NCBI RefSeq assembly: GCF_004210375.1
Contig: NC_134831.1
Span: 4,216,001 to 4,280,000 of the forward strand
Origin: Tachypleus tridentatus
Lineage: Eukaryota > Arthropoda > Merostomata > Xiphosura > Limulidae
Length of the DNA: 64,000 nt
Reading direction: 5' to 3'
The notes under the pieces: model-generated
Database searches by the model: none
Told to the model about the DNA's origin: nothing
The model's input: only the letters and a program-made list of their open reading frames with translations
Part shown: positions 46,940 through 57,600 of the stretch, piece by piece
How positions within the stretch are numbered: the first letter of the stretch is position 1
Layout of the letters: every line of letters begins with the position of its first letter
Program-made: the position numbers and the translations under genes

Positions 46940-47155
46940 CCGTCGAATTGAACATGCTCGTCCTTTAAGCCGTGGGAGCGTTATAATTTACAGTCAATCC
47001 CACTATTCGTTCGTAAAATAGTAGTCCAAGAGTTGGCGGTGGGTGGTGATGACTAGCTGCCTTCCCTCTACTCTAGTCTTACACTACTAAATTAGGGATG
47101 GCTAACGCAGATAGCCCTCATGTAGCTTTTCGCGAAATTAAACAAACAAACAAAC
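46940..47155 (+). repeat. tRNA-derived SINE, 5'-truncated
   Basis: Begins in the CCGTC...GAACATGCTCGTCC segment, keeps the complete body (GAGTTGGCGGTGGGTGGTG, ATGACTAGCTGCCTTCCC) and the tail, and ends in an (AAAC)n run. The tRNA-like head is missing. Confidence 0.93.
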
Positions 47156-47226
47156 CTTACTAAAATAAAGAAGACAGAAAATATTAAATATACTTTGTAT
47201 ATCACAATTTCAGGGCTTATAACGAT

Positions 47227-47497
47227 AAGGCCGAGATTGGCCTAGTGATTAGTGTGATTTGACTATGAATACAAGAGTTATTGGTTAATGGAGAGTTACC
47301 TAAAAAAAAAACCTTTCACAATTTGCAGATGAGTGTTCTACAAAGATGACGATGAAATCCCACTATTCGAAAAGAAAAGAGTAGCCTAAGAACTGGCGGT
47401 GGGTGTTGTTGATTAGTTGTTTACCCTATCGTTTATCAGTTCAAACTTGTGAACGAATTTACACAGATAGTCTTTCGTGTAGCTTTGAAACAAGCGA
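47227..47497 (+). repeat. Diverged SINE with a different tRNA-like head
   Basis: GGCCGAGATTGGCCTAGTG (A-box-like) opens the element. The body has TCCCACTATTCGAAAAG, AACTGGCGGTGGGTG and TCTTTCGTGTAGCTTTG. Head and middle differ from the main family, so this is an older or separate subfamily. Confidence 0.75.
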
Positions 47498-48034
47498 ATT
47501 TATATATAAAATTTAACCTTTGATCGTTCAGTGGACACAGTTCTAATAATACATCTTGAAGTTTATGTTTACAACAAAAACAAACAACATGGAAGTTAAA
47601 TATACCTGTCAATTATCTTAATGTAACTTCCAAGTAAACCAATAAATAATGCTATATGGTAAAATAAAACCCAAAGAAGAGTGAAAGTCTAATTTTTTTT
47701 TCAAGTTAATGCACTTATCATGTTACTGTTTGAAAATTTCGTTGTACTATACATATTGGTAAAGCGTTACATTTTCTTATTATTCTATTTCGCTGAGTTA
47801 TTCATATAATAACAATAACACCTACTGTTGCTTTGGCTTTCACACTATACTTATACTGTACTATGATTAGAAAAAACAAACAAATAAACAAAAATATACT
47901 TTAATTTGAGATTAAAATGCTGTTAATAAACGTCGTTCTTACATAATCTCAAAACTCAAATTTTTTGACACTATTATTTTTAAGTCTTTCTACGTAGTAG
48001 CTATTCATCTGTGAGTAACAGTGTTTTTAATTCT

Positions 48035-48114
48035 TGACGTCATAGTATACTTTTCGGTGAACTTAGCAACGATATATAACTAGATTATGAAATTAGGCCT
48101 ACTTGTATTTTCCG
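48035..48114 (+). promoter_or_regulatory. Candidate epsin promoter/first non-coding exon
   Basis: A perfect TGACGTCA (CRE) at 48,035-48,042 stands about 70 bases before a donor-like CCG|GTAGGT (48,114/48,115), at the point where CpG content drops. A short non-coding first exon spliced to the acceptor at 51,266 would fit. This is inference from position only. Confidence 0.3.
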
Positions 48115-51100
48115 GTAGGTATTATTGCGTGTTTTGTGGAAATGCAGAATCCATTCAAGATTTTGGTTTGGTTAGTAAAGGTGTTTTTCTGAAATCTAGT
48201 ATTGTGTCTTTAGTGTTATTGTTTTTAAAAATTTCATCGTTACAAGTTTTTGTGATAGTGGTTACAGGTGAGAGTCTAGATTTGTAAAGTATAACTTTAT
48301 TCTTTGGTTTACATCCTAGCATTAGAAGCTTATATAAGTTTAAACTAAAGGTAGAAGGCAGTTCACTTAAACTACCACTTGTTTTTATTTAATCAATACT
48401 ATAATACTAGTACTACATTGCTACTAGTGCTACATTACTACGGGAGTAATTTTTACTTGAACTCTTTATTAACTTAAGTTATAATGTAGTTACTGAGCTA
48501 GTTGATTAAGAAGTTAACACAGCTTAAGCCTTAACTGAGTTATCTAAGTAGTATATTGTACTGCAATAGAATTAAAGAATTACTTTTCACTCGAGTTTCA
48601 AGCGTAAGCGAAGTTAGTAAATCTAACATTTATTTAATAATATTTTATGAAAGTTGATAAATCCATAACGTAATTACTAATACTAAAATTTTACACAAGT
48701 TTCAAGCAAGTGCAAAAGTAGTGTTTATGAATTAACTGTGAGGTCTTAAACTTACCACTTGGCATTAAGCTTAAACTTTTAAGTTTCAGATTAGTGCAGG
48801 CTATAGTAAGTAATGTCCCATGATTTAGCAGATCACATGAAATTGTCTGTTGGAGAAAGTATGCCTCAGTTTGTTATGGTAGTGGTAAAGTACCTGTTCA
48901 TTTTGTGTAAATGAAAATATTTAATATTTCTGTTTTTATTAATTAAGGAAATGGTTATTTCACTATTCATAAATATTGTGAAATATGTTCATTTTAGTTA
49001 TACATTGATTTCTTGTTTGAATATCACAAGTTGTCACATAACATTACATTCAATTTCAGACATTCTTTGTGTAATATATTTATAGTTTTTATTATTGTAG
49101 ACATACTCTTATAACATCTAAGAGTGTGTACTATGCATTTTTTACATCAGTTAAGCAAAATATTCCAACTTTTAATTTAAACAAAGATTGATTAGATCAA
49201 AAGATAGGTACATATCCATATGTTAAAAGTAAGGTTTAATGGTGTAATTGTCAAGCTATTGCAAATATTATGCACAGCAATTTTTATTATAATTTTACTT
49301 TAAAAGTATGAACCATATGTATATCTATGGGCACAAAGGATGAATATCTGAGTTAATAGAGTAGAAACATCTGCATATGTTTTAAATTCTCCTTTTCCTT
49401 AGGAATTTTTTATTAACTCAATGGTATTTTTATCTGAGATTTAATTTTTTACCTTCAGAGTTGATTTTTGTAAAAGGTTTTGTGTTGACAAATCAAAGAA
49501 TGTTGTGTGCTTTCTATACAACACTATTACATATTTATGGCTTTCTTTCTCTCCTTTGGAGAAGCTTTCTTTCTTTAAACTTACTTATTTCTATATGATG
49601 ATTTTTTCTCTAGTTTTTTTCTTTACTGGAGATTTGACAAGTTGCATGTTGTTGTTGGGTTACACCTCCTATGGGCTCATTATTCTGTAATTATGCTTTT
49701 ATGACTATTTATAGGACTGTATAGGAACCTTTTTGGATATTTAATGTATGTTTGGAATCTCAGTCTCAGACTATTGAAATTATACATGTAAGATCCTCCC
49801 CCCCAATTTGTAACATGATCCATTTGAACATTTTCATAAAATCTAACTAATATGGTGTTTGTTTGAGAGATATTTATTTACAATAATACAATATTAAAAT
49901 AATTAACAATAAGATGAAACTCTTCTGTCCTGTCTTCCTCATGTCTACTGCCTAGACATTGGCATGGGTTCTCAAAAACCTAGTTATCTGTCATGTTTGG
50001 AAGTACTTGTTCAGACTCGGGACTCTTGTCACTCCCTAGATATTAGTTGTTAATTTAAGAATTTAACAAACATTTGCTAAATATTACAATAGTGCAGTTG
50101 TGAGTGTGAGTCTGTGGCTGGCATAGTAAAGATTAGGTTTAAGGGTGCCACATTTGTACTGGAGCTCTTTAACTGATGAGATATCCAGGTTTTACAACTA
50201 GCAATAACACGCAGCTGTCTTGCTAATGTGAACGTAATAGTAGAATATGGTTGGTAGATGGTACGAAGAATCTCTCAGCATGTAGCATATTTAACATTAA
50301 TAACTATTCAGTGTGAAGTGTTTTTATTAATACATGATTTTCAGTACTAAAAGAGGCTACACAAGTGTACAGATTTGAAGAAAGAATATATGTTTGTGTA
50401 CTGTATACAGCATTTAACTACTTAATATTTTTTATTCAAGTTTCTGTATCTCAATTGTCTGAACAGGATGCAAGTTTTTGAATATTTTTTATATTATGTT
50501 CCTGGTTTCAGATTTTTTAACCTTTCCAACCTCTACTACCATCTGTTTAATAAAAAGAAACTAATCAATGCCAGTTGGAAAAAGGTACTCCTTAGTGTGT
50601 GTGGATATAGACAATGTTTACACTGTTGGTCAAAACATAGTTTAGTGAGTATACTATACAGAGCAGGTTTTAGTTCCAGTGCATCCAGAAAGAGTAGCTG
50701 GTTCATACCATGTAATTACTTTATACATTAGAGCCTAAAATTTATGAGGTGAATATATAAATTAAACTTACACTGTTAATGGATTATTGGTGAAAAGAAG
50801 TATTGGGTGAAATTGCCTTACATCTCAGTTGTATTAATTGGTATAAAAACAATTAATCTTTATTTAGTAAAATCACAACCATTTATTAACGTAAGATTGT
50901 GTGCTAACTAAGGATTACAGCTATGTGTATTAATGCTTAAAAACCCTATTGTTTTGTAGGTGTTGTATAACCATAAATGGGTTTTATTATCACTAAATAA
51001 TTAGTGTCGGTAAATGTAATGCTCCTTAGCTAAGTGTATTATGCATTTGAAATAGGTTTTTAAGAATGCTCTATATGTAGTAAACATTACCATATATGAG

Positions 51101-51217
51101 TTTATTAAAGGGAGTGTTTAGAATGATGTGTAATTTTTGTATTTGTTGTTATGCACATGAAATGTTTTAGTTGTTAGCTGTTTTGTCTAATTACATGTGT
51201 ATAAGTTGTAGTTTTCA

Positions 51218-51249
51218 ATGTACGTATATAAATATTTATATACGTACAT
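51218..51249. repeat. Perfect 32-bp palindrome
   Basis: Half-site ATGTACGTATATAAAT followed without spacer by its exact reverse complement. It ends 17 bases before the AG of the acceptor TTTGTTTCAG (51,257-51,266), so it covers the branch-point region of that splice site. Confidence 0.97.
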
Positions 51250-51404
51250 ATTTTTATTTGTTTCAGGTTGCTTTCTAAAGCTGTAGAAAAATCTCCATAA
51301 AGTTGTGTAACCAAGTCCTACGTCTGTGAAAATAGCTGAATAGTTCTCATTGCTTTATAGATATCTTAGAGGTGGTATCAAACTACATCTAAAAATAAAA
51401 AAAA

Positions 51405-51677
51405 ATGAATGTTCATGGCCTGAGGCGTAATGTGAAAAATGTTGTTTGTAATTATTCTGATGCTCAAGTAAAAGTACGTAAAGCAACTTCTAATGATCCA
51501 TGGGGTCCGTCAAGTACACTCATGAGTGAAATATCTAACTTAACTTACAATATCAGTGCTTTCTCAGAAATTATGCTGATGATTTGGAAACGACTAAATG
51601 ACCACGGTAAAAACTGGAGACATGTATACAAAGCACTGGTGCTTCTAGATTACTTGATAAAAACTGGATCTGAGAAG
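51405..51677 (+). CDS. Epsin coding exon 1 (ENTH domain, N-terminal part)
   Basis: 91 codons from ATG 51,405 (context AAAAAAATGA, A at -3). Starts MNVHGLRRNVKN, the amphipathic helix-zero region with the Arg/Lys residues used for PI(4,5)P2 binding. Residue 26 is Lys where epsins normally carry Glu (VREATSNDPW). Donor GAGAAG|GTTTGT. Confidence 0.97.
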
Positions 51678-54600
51678 GTTTGTTTTTTGTTTCTATATAT
51701 TCCTATTATATATGTATTAATTAAAGATACAGTAATCTGTAATCTGAAAAACTAAATTTTTTGTTCTTGCATTACAGGCAGAAATAGTGGGGTTTCAATG
51801 ACAAGGTGCATGTAGTAACAGTAAAATAAATGGGTGGGAACAAGGTACATGTAGTAAAAGTAAATATATAAATAAATGGGTGGGAACAGTGGGGTTTCAA
51901 GTACAAAGTACATGTAGTTACAGTAAAATATAAAAAAAATGGGAACAGTTGGATTTCAAGTACAGGTTATATGTAGTAACAGTAAAATATATAAAAAGTG
52001 GATGGGAACAATGGGGTTTCAAGTACAAGGTACATGTAGTAACAGTAAAATATATAAAAATAGGGGGGAACAATGGGGTTTGAAGTACAAGGTACATGTA
52101 GTAACAGTAAAATATAAAAAAAAACAGGAACAGTTGGATTTCAAGAACAGGTTATATGTGGTAACAGTTAAGAAATGGAATCAATAAGTGATTAATAGAT
52201 ATTAATATTTTTAATACATGTGTTAAGTAATATCAAAGTAAATGACTCAGTAAGGTGACACAACAGATCATTCTTATTTTTTATATTCTGCTGGGATATA
52301 TAACATTGCAAAAATCATTTCATCAGTTTGTGTTTCTAAAAGATGTGTGAAGGAGAGTATATTTACATGCATGTGTTAAATGTGTAAACTGAGGTCACAC
52401 AGGTACATTTGCAGTGTTCTGTTTGAATAGTAAATAAAATCAAAATTACAAATAGCAAATATTTGTATTTCTTGTTTTTAAAGTTGATATGTCATGCTGT
52501 TTTGTAGACTACAGAGTACATAGTTCTTATGGTTCATGGCATGTGCATGTTTTACTCTATACAATACAAATTGCAATGTTAAACATCTCTTGTGCAACAT
52601 CATTTCAGTGTCTACTGACTGACTGACACAGTACTGTATAGTAGTGTGAATAGTTAATACAGGAGACCTTTCTAGTTGATATGGTGATTTTTGCCCTTCT
52701 TTTGGGGAAAATTGGCTGTGATTTGTAAACTAATCACTCATATAGTAAGAGAAGATTCTAGTAAAAATATAACTTGTTATTAACAAACTGTATATCAATT
52801 ATATTCTTAAATTTACCTTCATAGCTATTTGAGGTATTTGTTTGAATTGGATACACAAACTAGCAGTACAGTTCCATATGAGAATGTAACATCATTTTGG
52901 GGAATATAAATTTCTCGGGACATGTTGTTCTCAGTTGTATAGAGTACAGTGGATGTTTGTTACATAAATGTTTTTATGTAATTTTATATGCACACACAAC
53001 TTTTTGTGATGCAGTTTGCTTTGTCAGAAAAGTGACAGAGGTGAGTGTAAATCTTTTTTTTTTTTTTTTCATTTCCAAATTGTGTTTATAAATATCATGG
53101 AAAGTTCTTGTAATCCAGTTCATTAATTTTTAACACACTGTTTTCTTTTCATCATATTGTTTTATGTAGGAAATTCTTTATGTATTTACTTTGTTTCTTT
53201 TTGCTTCTACAGACCTTTGAAGCAAATTAGTGCACTTGAATCTTTAAAGGAGTTGTAATTTCTTTATTTATATTGATTCCATAACTTGTTTCAGGTAGCT
53301 CAACAGTGTAGAGAAAATATTTTTGCAATCCAAACACTCAAAGATTTTCAGTACATTGAAGAGAATAAAGACCAAGGAATGAATGTCAGAGAAAAATCCA
53401 AACAGTTAGTAACGTTATTAAGAGATGAAGAACGTTTAAAGAGTGAGAGAGTTAGAGCTTTGAAGGCCAGGGAAAGGTTTGCTCAATCTATTTCCCATGC
53501 AGATCATGAGACAGCTGGAATGGTAATTGAGCTTTCTGTTCTTAAATGAGATGTTACTGATATAGTTTAGAACCTAACATATTACAGCTGGAGATGAGAA
53601 ATTAATGGATTTTTTGAATCGGTTACTTGTGGAGGCTTAATAATTGATTATTTTCACATCACACTAGGATTGTTGGAAAAATTAAAATAGTAACAACTGA
53701 AAACACTAGATTTATTACCTGGTTAATTTTATAAGTTACAACACTAATTGATTACAGTGAACAATTTTGAATTAACCAAAAATAATAATGATAAATCATA
53801 ATGGCAGTATTTTAATTACTTTGATAGTGAGACTAATTGGAAACAGTAATAACAGAAAATATTGATTTTGATTAGTTGGTTGTTTTTGCATAATTTTGAT
53901 TGATCGATATTTTCATGTGGTACTTGTTACTTTAACCAGTGCTTAAAGGTAATCGGTTACATTGATCGAGTTAATTACCAAGCTTTAATACAGTCTTTTT
54001 TTTTTAATACTTTTCATTGTTGATACCTGGTAGTTTTTACTTTTTTCTTCAGCTGTATTCCATTATATTTATTATATACATTGAACACTTAATCCTAAAT
54101 TTCTAAACTTACGTTTTTGTGTAAAGACAAATAATCATGATAGACTGTAAATTGATGTAAGACAAAAAAATTCATGACTATAGTTAATTAAAAAAAATTG
54201 ATAGTTATTGCAGGACTTTGAGAACAAAGTTTTCCAAAAAAAATTATATGAATGTTGTTTAGGTAAAATATCAGTCATATGAATTTCCATTTCACAAAAT
54301 ATTCCAGTGAGAATTTTTCATACAAACTTAATGAAGTGCTATTTAATAGTTACATATGATAAGCTGAAACAATAGTTAAATATTTTTGCTTTCCTAAGCC
54401 TTTTAGCATAATGTGTATTTCTAGTAAGACATCAGCTTTTTTTAGCTTTATTAATAGTTTTGTTTCTTTTTTAGATGAAATTTGGAATATTGCTTAACTA
54501 TCTCTGAGGTATTTTTAATTTATTTTGTAAACAAGTTAGAGTTCTGAAAAACATGACAAAATTGGTTTAATTTAAAGTATAGACAGCACTTAATAATTAC

Positions 54601-57600
54601 AACAGTGAATTTAGCTAGAAATTATTTTAAGGATGCAAAGGGTGCAAATTTTTTCATATAAAAGCATGTTGTAAAAAATACAACTGAAAGTAGTTCTTTA
54701 GTACAAAGTTTTAGAAAATAAAAAAATGTATAATTTATGTGTTAAACAAAATATAAAGTCAAAAAGAAAGAAAAAACCTGTTTTTTTTTTTTAAATTCAT
54801 AACCACTCTTAAGTCTGTTTAAACAGTATGATGGGAAACTGTGGAAAAATTTAGCTGTGAGGTGTAAATTTGATTTAGTAGTTTTAAGTTTTGGACTTAG
54901 GTTTAAGTGCTCACATTGGGATGTTTTGACCAAAGTAAATATGTATTATTTTTCATAACACAAAATTTGATTTTTTTTTAATCAAAGAGTTTTGATACTA
55001 TGATCAAAGTTTTAATGTTAAACTGGTTAAGTTTAATTTATACATTTTTTTTCTCCTGTTTAGACAATTAGATTTGGATAAGAACTGGTGAAAAAGTATT
55101 GAATTTAGAGATTTTAAATACATTTTTCATTGCTAATAGTTTTATGTAGGTTATTGAAAACATTTTTTTATTTCATTTAATATTAGTTTTTATTCTAGCA
55201 CAAAGTAGCATTGGGTGAAGTTATGTGTAGTGTGAAGTAAATTGAAAATTACAAGAAAAAGTAAAAGAGTAGCCCAAGAATTGATGGTGGATGGTGATGA
55301 CTAGGTGCCTTCCCTCTGGTCTTACACTGCTAAATTAGGGAAGGCTAGAGCAGATAGCTGTCGTGTAGCTTTGTGCGAAATTAAAAAAACAAAATACGAG
55401 AAAAACTTTGTGTATGTAAATGAAATTTTGTAAAGTTCAAAAATATAAAGGTGATGTTCTCCTTTTTTAAAATTAGAGAAAAATAGAACAGTGATTTGTA
55501 CATTGAGAGAGGAATTATTTTGGTGGTTTGTAGGTTTGTTTGAATCAGCATTCCTCAAACGTGTAAGGAACTATTCAAAACAAGAATATTAGTTTGAGAG
55601 TTTTTGAACTGAAACTCTGATACAAGAATCGGAAGGTTTTGTAGCTGTCACGACTGGGTCCGTGTATTTACATGAAATAGATATAGCTAGATAAAGGGTT
55701 GCAAAAATTAACATCTAGTTTTAGATTTTATAAATTGTTATATTGAGGCTCTTAAATGTGGAATTGAGATGTTTCCAGGTCTTTTGGAATTTACTATGTT
55801 ACATGAAAATTGCTGTGAATACTTCACAAGACTTACTCTGAAGAAGGTGTGCAAAGTTTTGTATAATTGCTGTTTCATTAATTTTCATGGGAGATTTAGT
55901 AGCATTAACTTCTAAAGGAAATTCAGGAGTTTTACTATTGGTATTGTTAAATTGTTATTTCACAAACTACATAAATTTCTTTCAAACTTCTAAATGAAAT
56001 TCAGTGACATTGGTTTGATCCAAACTTTTTCATTAGCCCTTTGTGACATTGTTTGATCCATTTTTCAGCACGAGTCTTCACGTAGAGATGCCTATGGATC
56101 CCCAGATGGTGCTGCTTCTCCAAAAGGTTTGTCTTTTATGTCTGTCTGTGTTACCACTCAGTTATTTTTGTTTTGTTAAAAATATTTTTGTACTACTTTA
56201 AGTGTTTCATAAAGTTTGAAGATGGTTTGGATGGGCAGTAGAAAAACTTTATTACAATTTTAACATAGTAATAAGTGTACAACATTTCATCTGGAACTGG
56301 CTTCTGTCCAGGTGATAATTGGACAGTAGTAAGAGGAATGAGACTGGGTTAGAAAGTGAGTTAATTTGTCTGTTGTCTTACAGGAATGAAGAGGGCAACA
56401 AGGCTAAAGGTATTGGTTAATCAGAAACCCAATAAAACCTGGGGATTGGGAAGTTTCCAGGTACTAGGAATATTTATTCCATGAGCAGTATATAAATGTC
56501 ATTTGACCAATGTATAGACTTGTGATCCAGGTTTAAAAACGTAGAGAAGATCACAGTTTTAAACAAACAGTTGTGACCTTATTTTTAACCTGCATACCTA
56601 GTTGAACTTTTGAACAACTGAATTCACCTGACATTACATATTATCAGTTTGTACTTGTCCTATTTAAGATAAAGTTCTTGACCACTCCTGGTGTCTATGT
56701 CTTTGAAAATCTGGGTGTTTTCTTGTTTTTTTATCTGTGTTCCCAGGGAAGATACCTTTGAATTACACAAGAGTTATTTATGTGATGATGACCAACATGC
56801 ACGTGACTTCCTTCATCTTGAAGAAGGAGACTGTGCTGTCAAACCTCAGTATTTGTGAGTTGACGTAATGTTCACAATGGCTGAACCAATAGACAAAGGT
56901 GTATTGCTGGTCAATGCATTGAACGTAGAAGACTTTGTTGAATCCACTGTTGAGCTCACCTTGAAGTATCTAGGACCCATGAAACTCCCATTGGTAGCTG
57001 TACTGTTTTTGGAAACCTCCACTGAATGTACTGGCCATGAAGGGAATAATATCCGAGACTGCCTTGTTATCTTTGGAGTAACCAGTCTCTAGCCAGCTGT
57101 ATATGCTGCCTTAGGAGGAGTCGTTACTTGTGAACAAATGGGATCTCCTTCTTAAATGTCCCACTGTTGTGTGTGATGTCACTACACAGTGAAATTGGAA
57201 TATATGCTATCTCATTCAATAGGCACACTACCTTCTAAAGCCCAAGACAACCTTTCTAGAGCATGAATGACTTTGGGAAGATGGGGTGGCATGATGGCAG
57301 CTGTAGCTAAGGATCCAACCATCTGGTCTTATTTTTCCACCACAGTTATGACTTTGATACATATGAGCCAGCTGTCTCATGAATCACTGTCACTGTGTTA
57401 TGAATATGTAGTAAATTAAGGGCATTGACAAAGATGGCAGGAATGGCCATTGTCTGGACCTAGCAAAAGAACCATCCTTGTAGCTGTCAAAGTATCACTG
57501 GCAAAGAAACTTTGTTACAAAGCCCAGAGAGAACTAAAGCTGGAGCTCCTGTTGAATCAAATGAGGTCTTGACATTTTCACCTTATGCCAGAGCAGATCC

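Larger units (their letters stand above)
47498..51266. other. Epsin upstream region or 5' intron
   Basis: No coding exon found. CpG falls away after about 48.2-48.6 kb, suggesting transcription of epsin starts near 48 kb. Open frames such as 48,087-48,287 and 50,468-50,731 have no recognisable content. Nothing else recognised apart from the CRE site and palindrome listed separately. Confidence 0.45.
51678..53294 (+). other. Epsin intron after coding exon 1
   Basis: 1.6 kb, occupied by a minisatellite (51,784-52,175) and the CRE-type repeat copy 3 (52,411-52,705). A poly-T run lies at 53,056-53,070. Confidence 0.6.

Noticed and set aside
48087..48287. 66-codon open frame downstream of the CRE site
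   Set aside because: Ordinary AT-rich open frame without domain; the sequence is better explained as epsin 5' non-coding region.
51939..52187. 82-codon open frame with repeated GFQVQ.TCSNSKIYK-like units
   Set aside because: Produced by the minisatellite; unit length changes shift its frame and it has no link to epsin exons.
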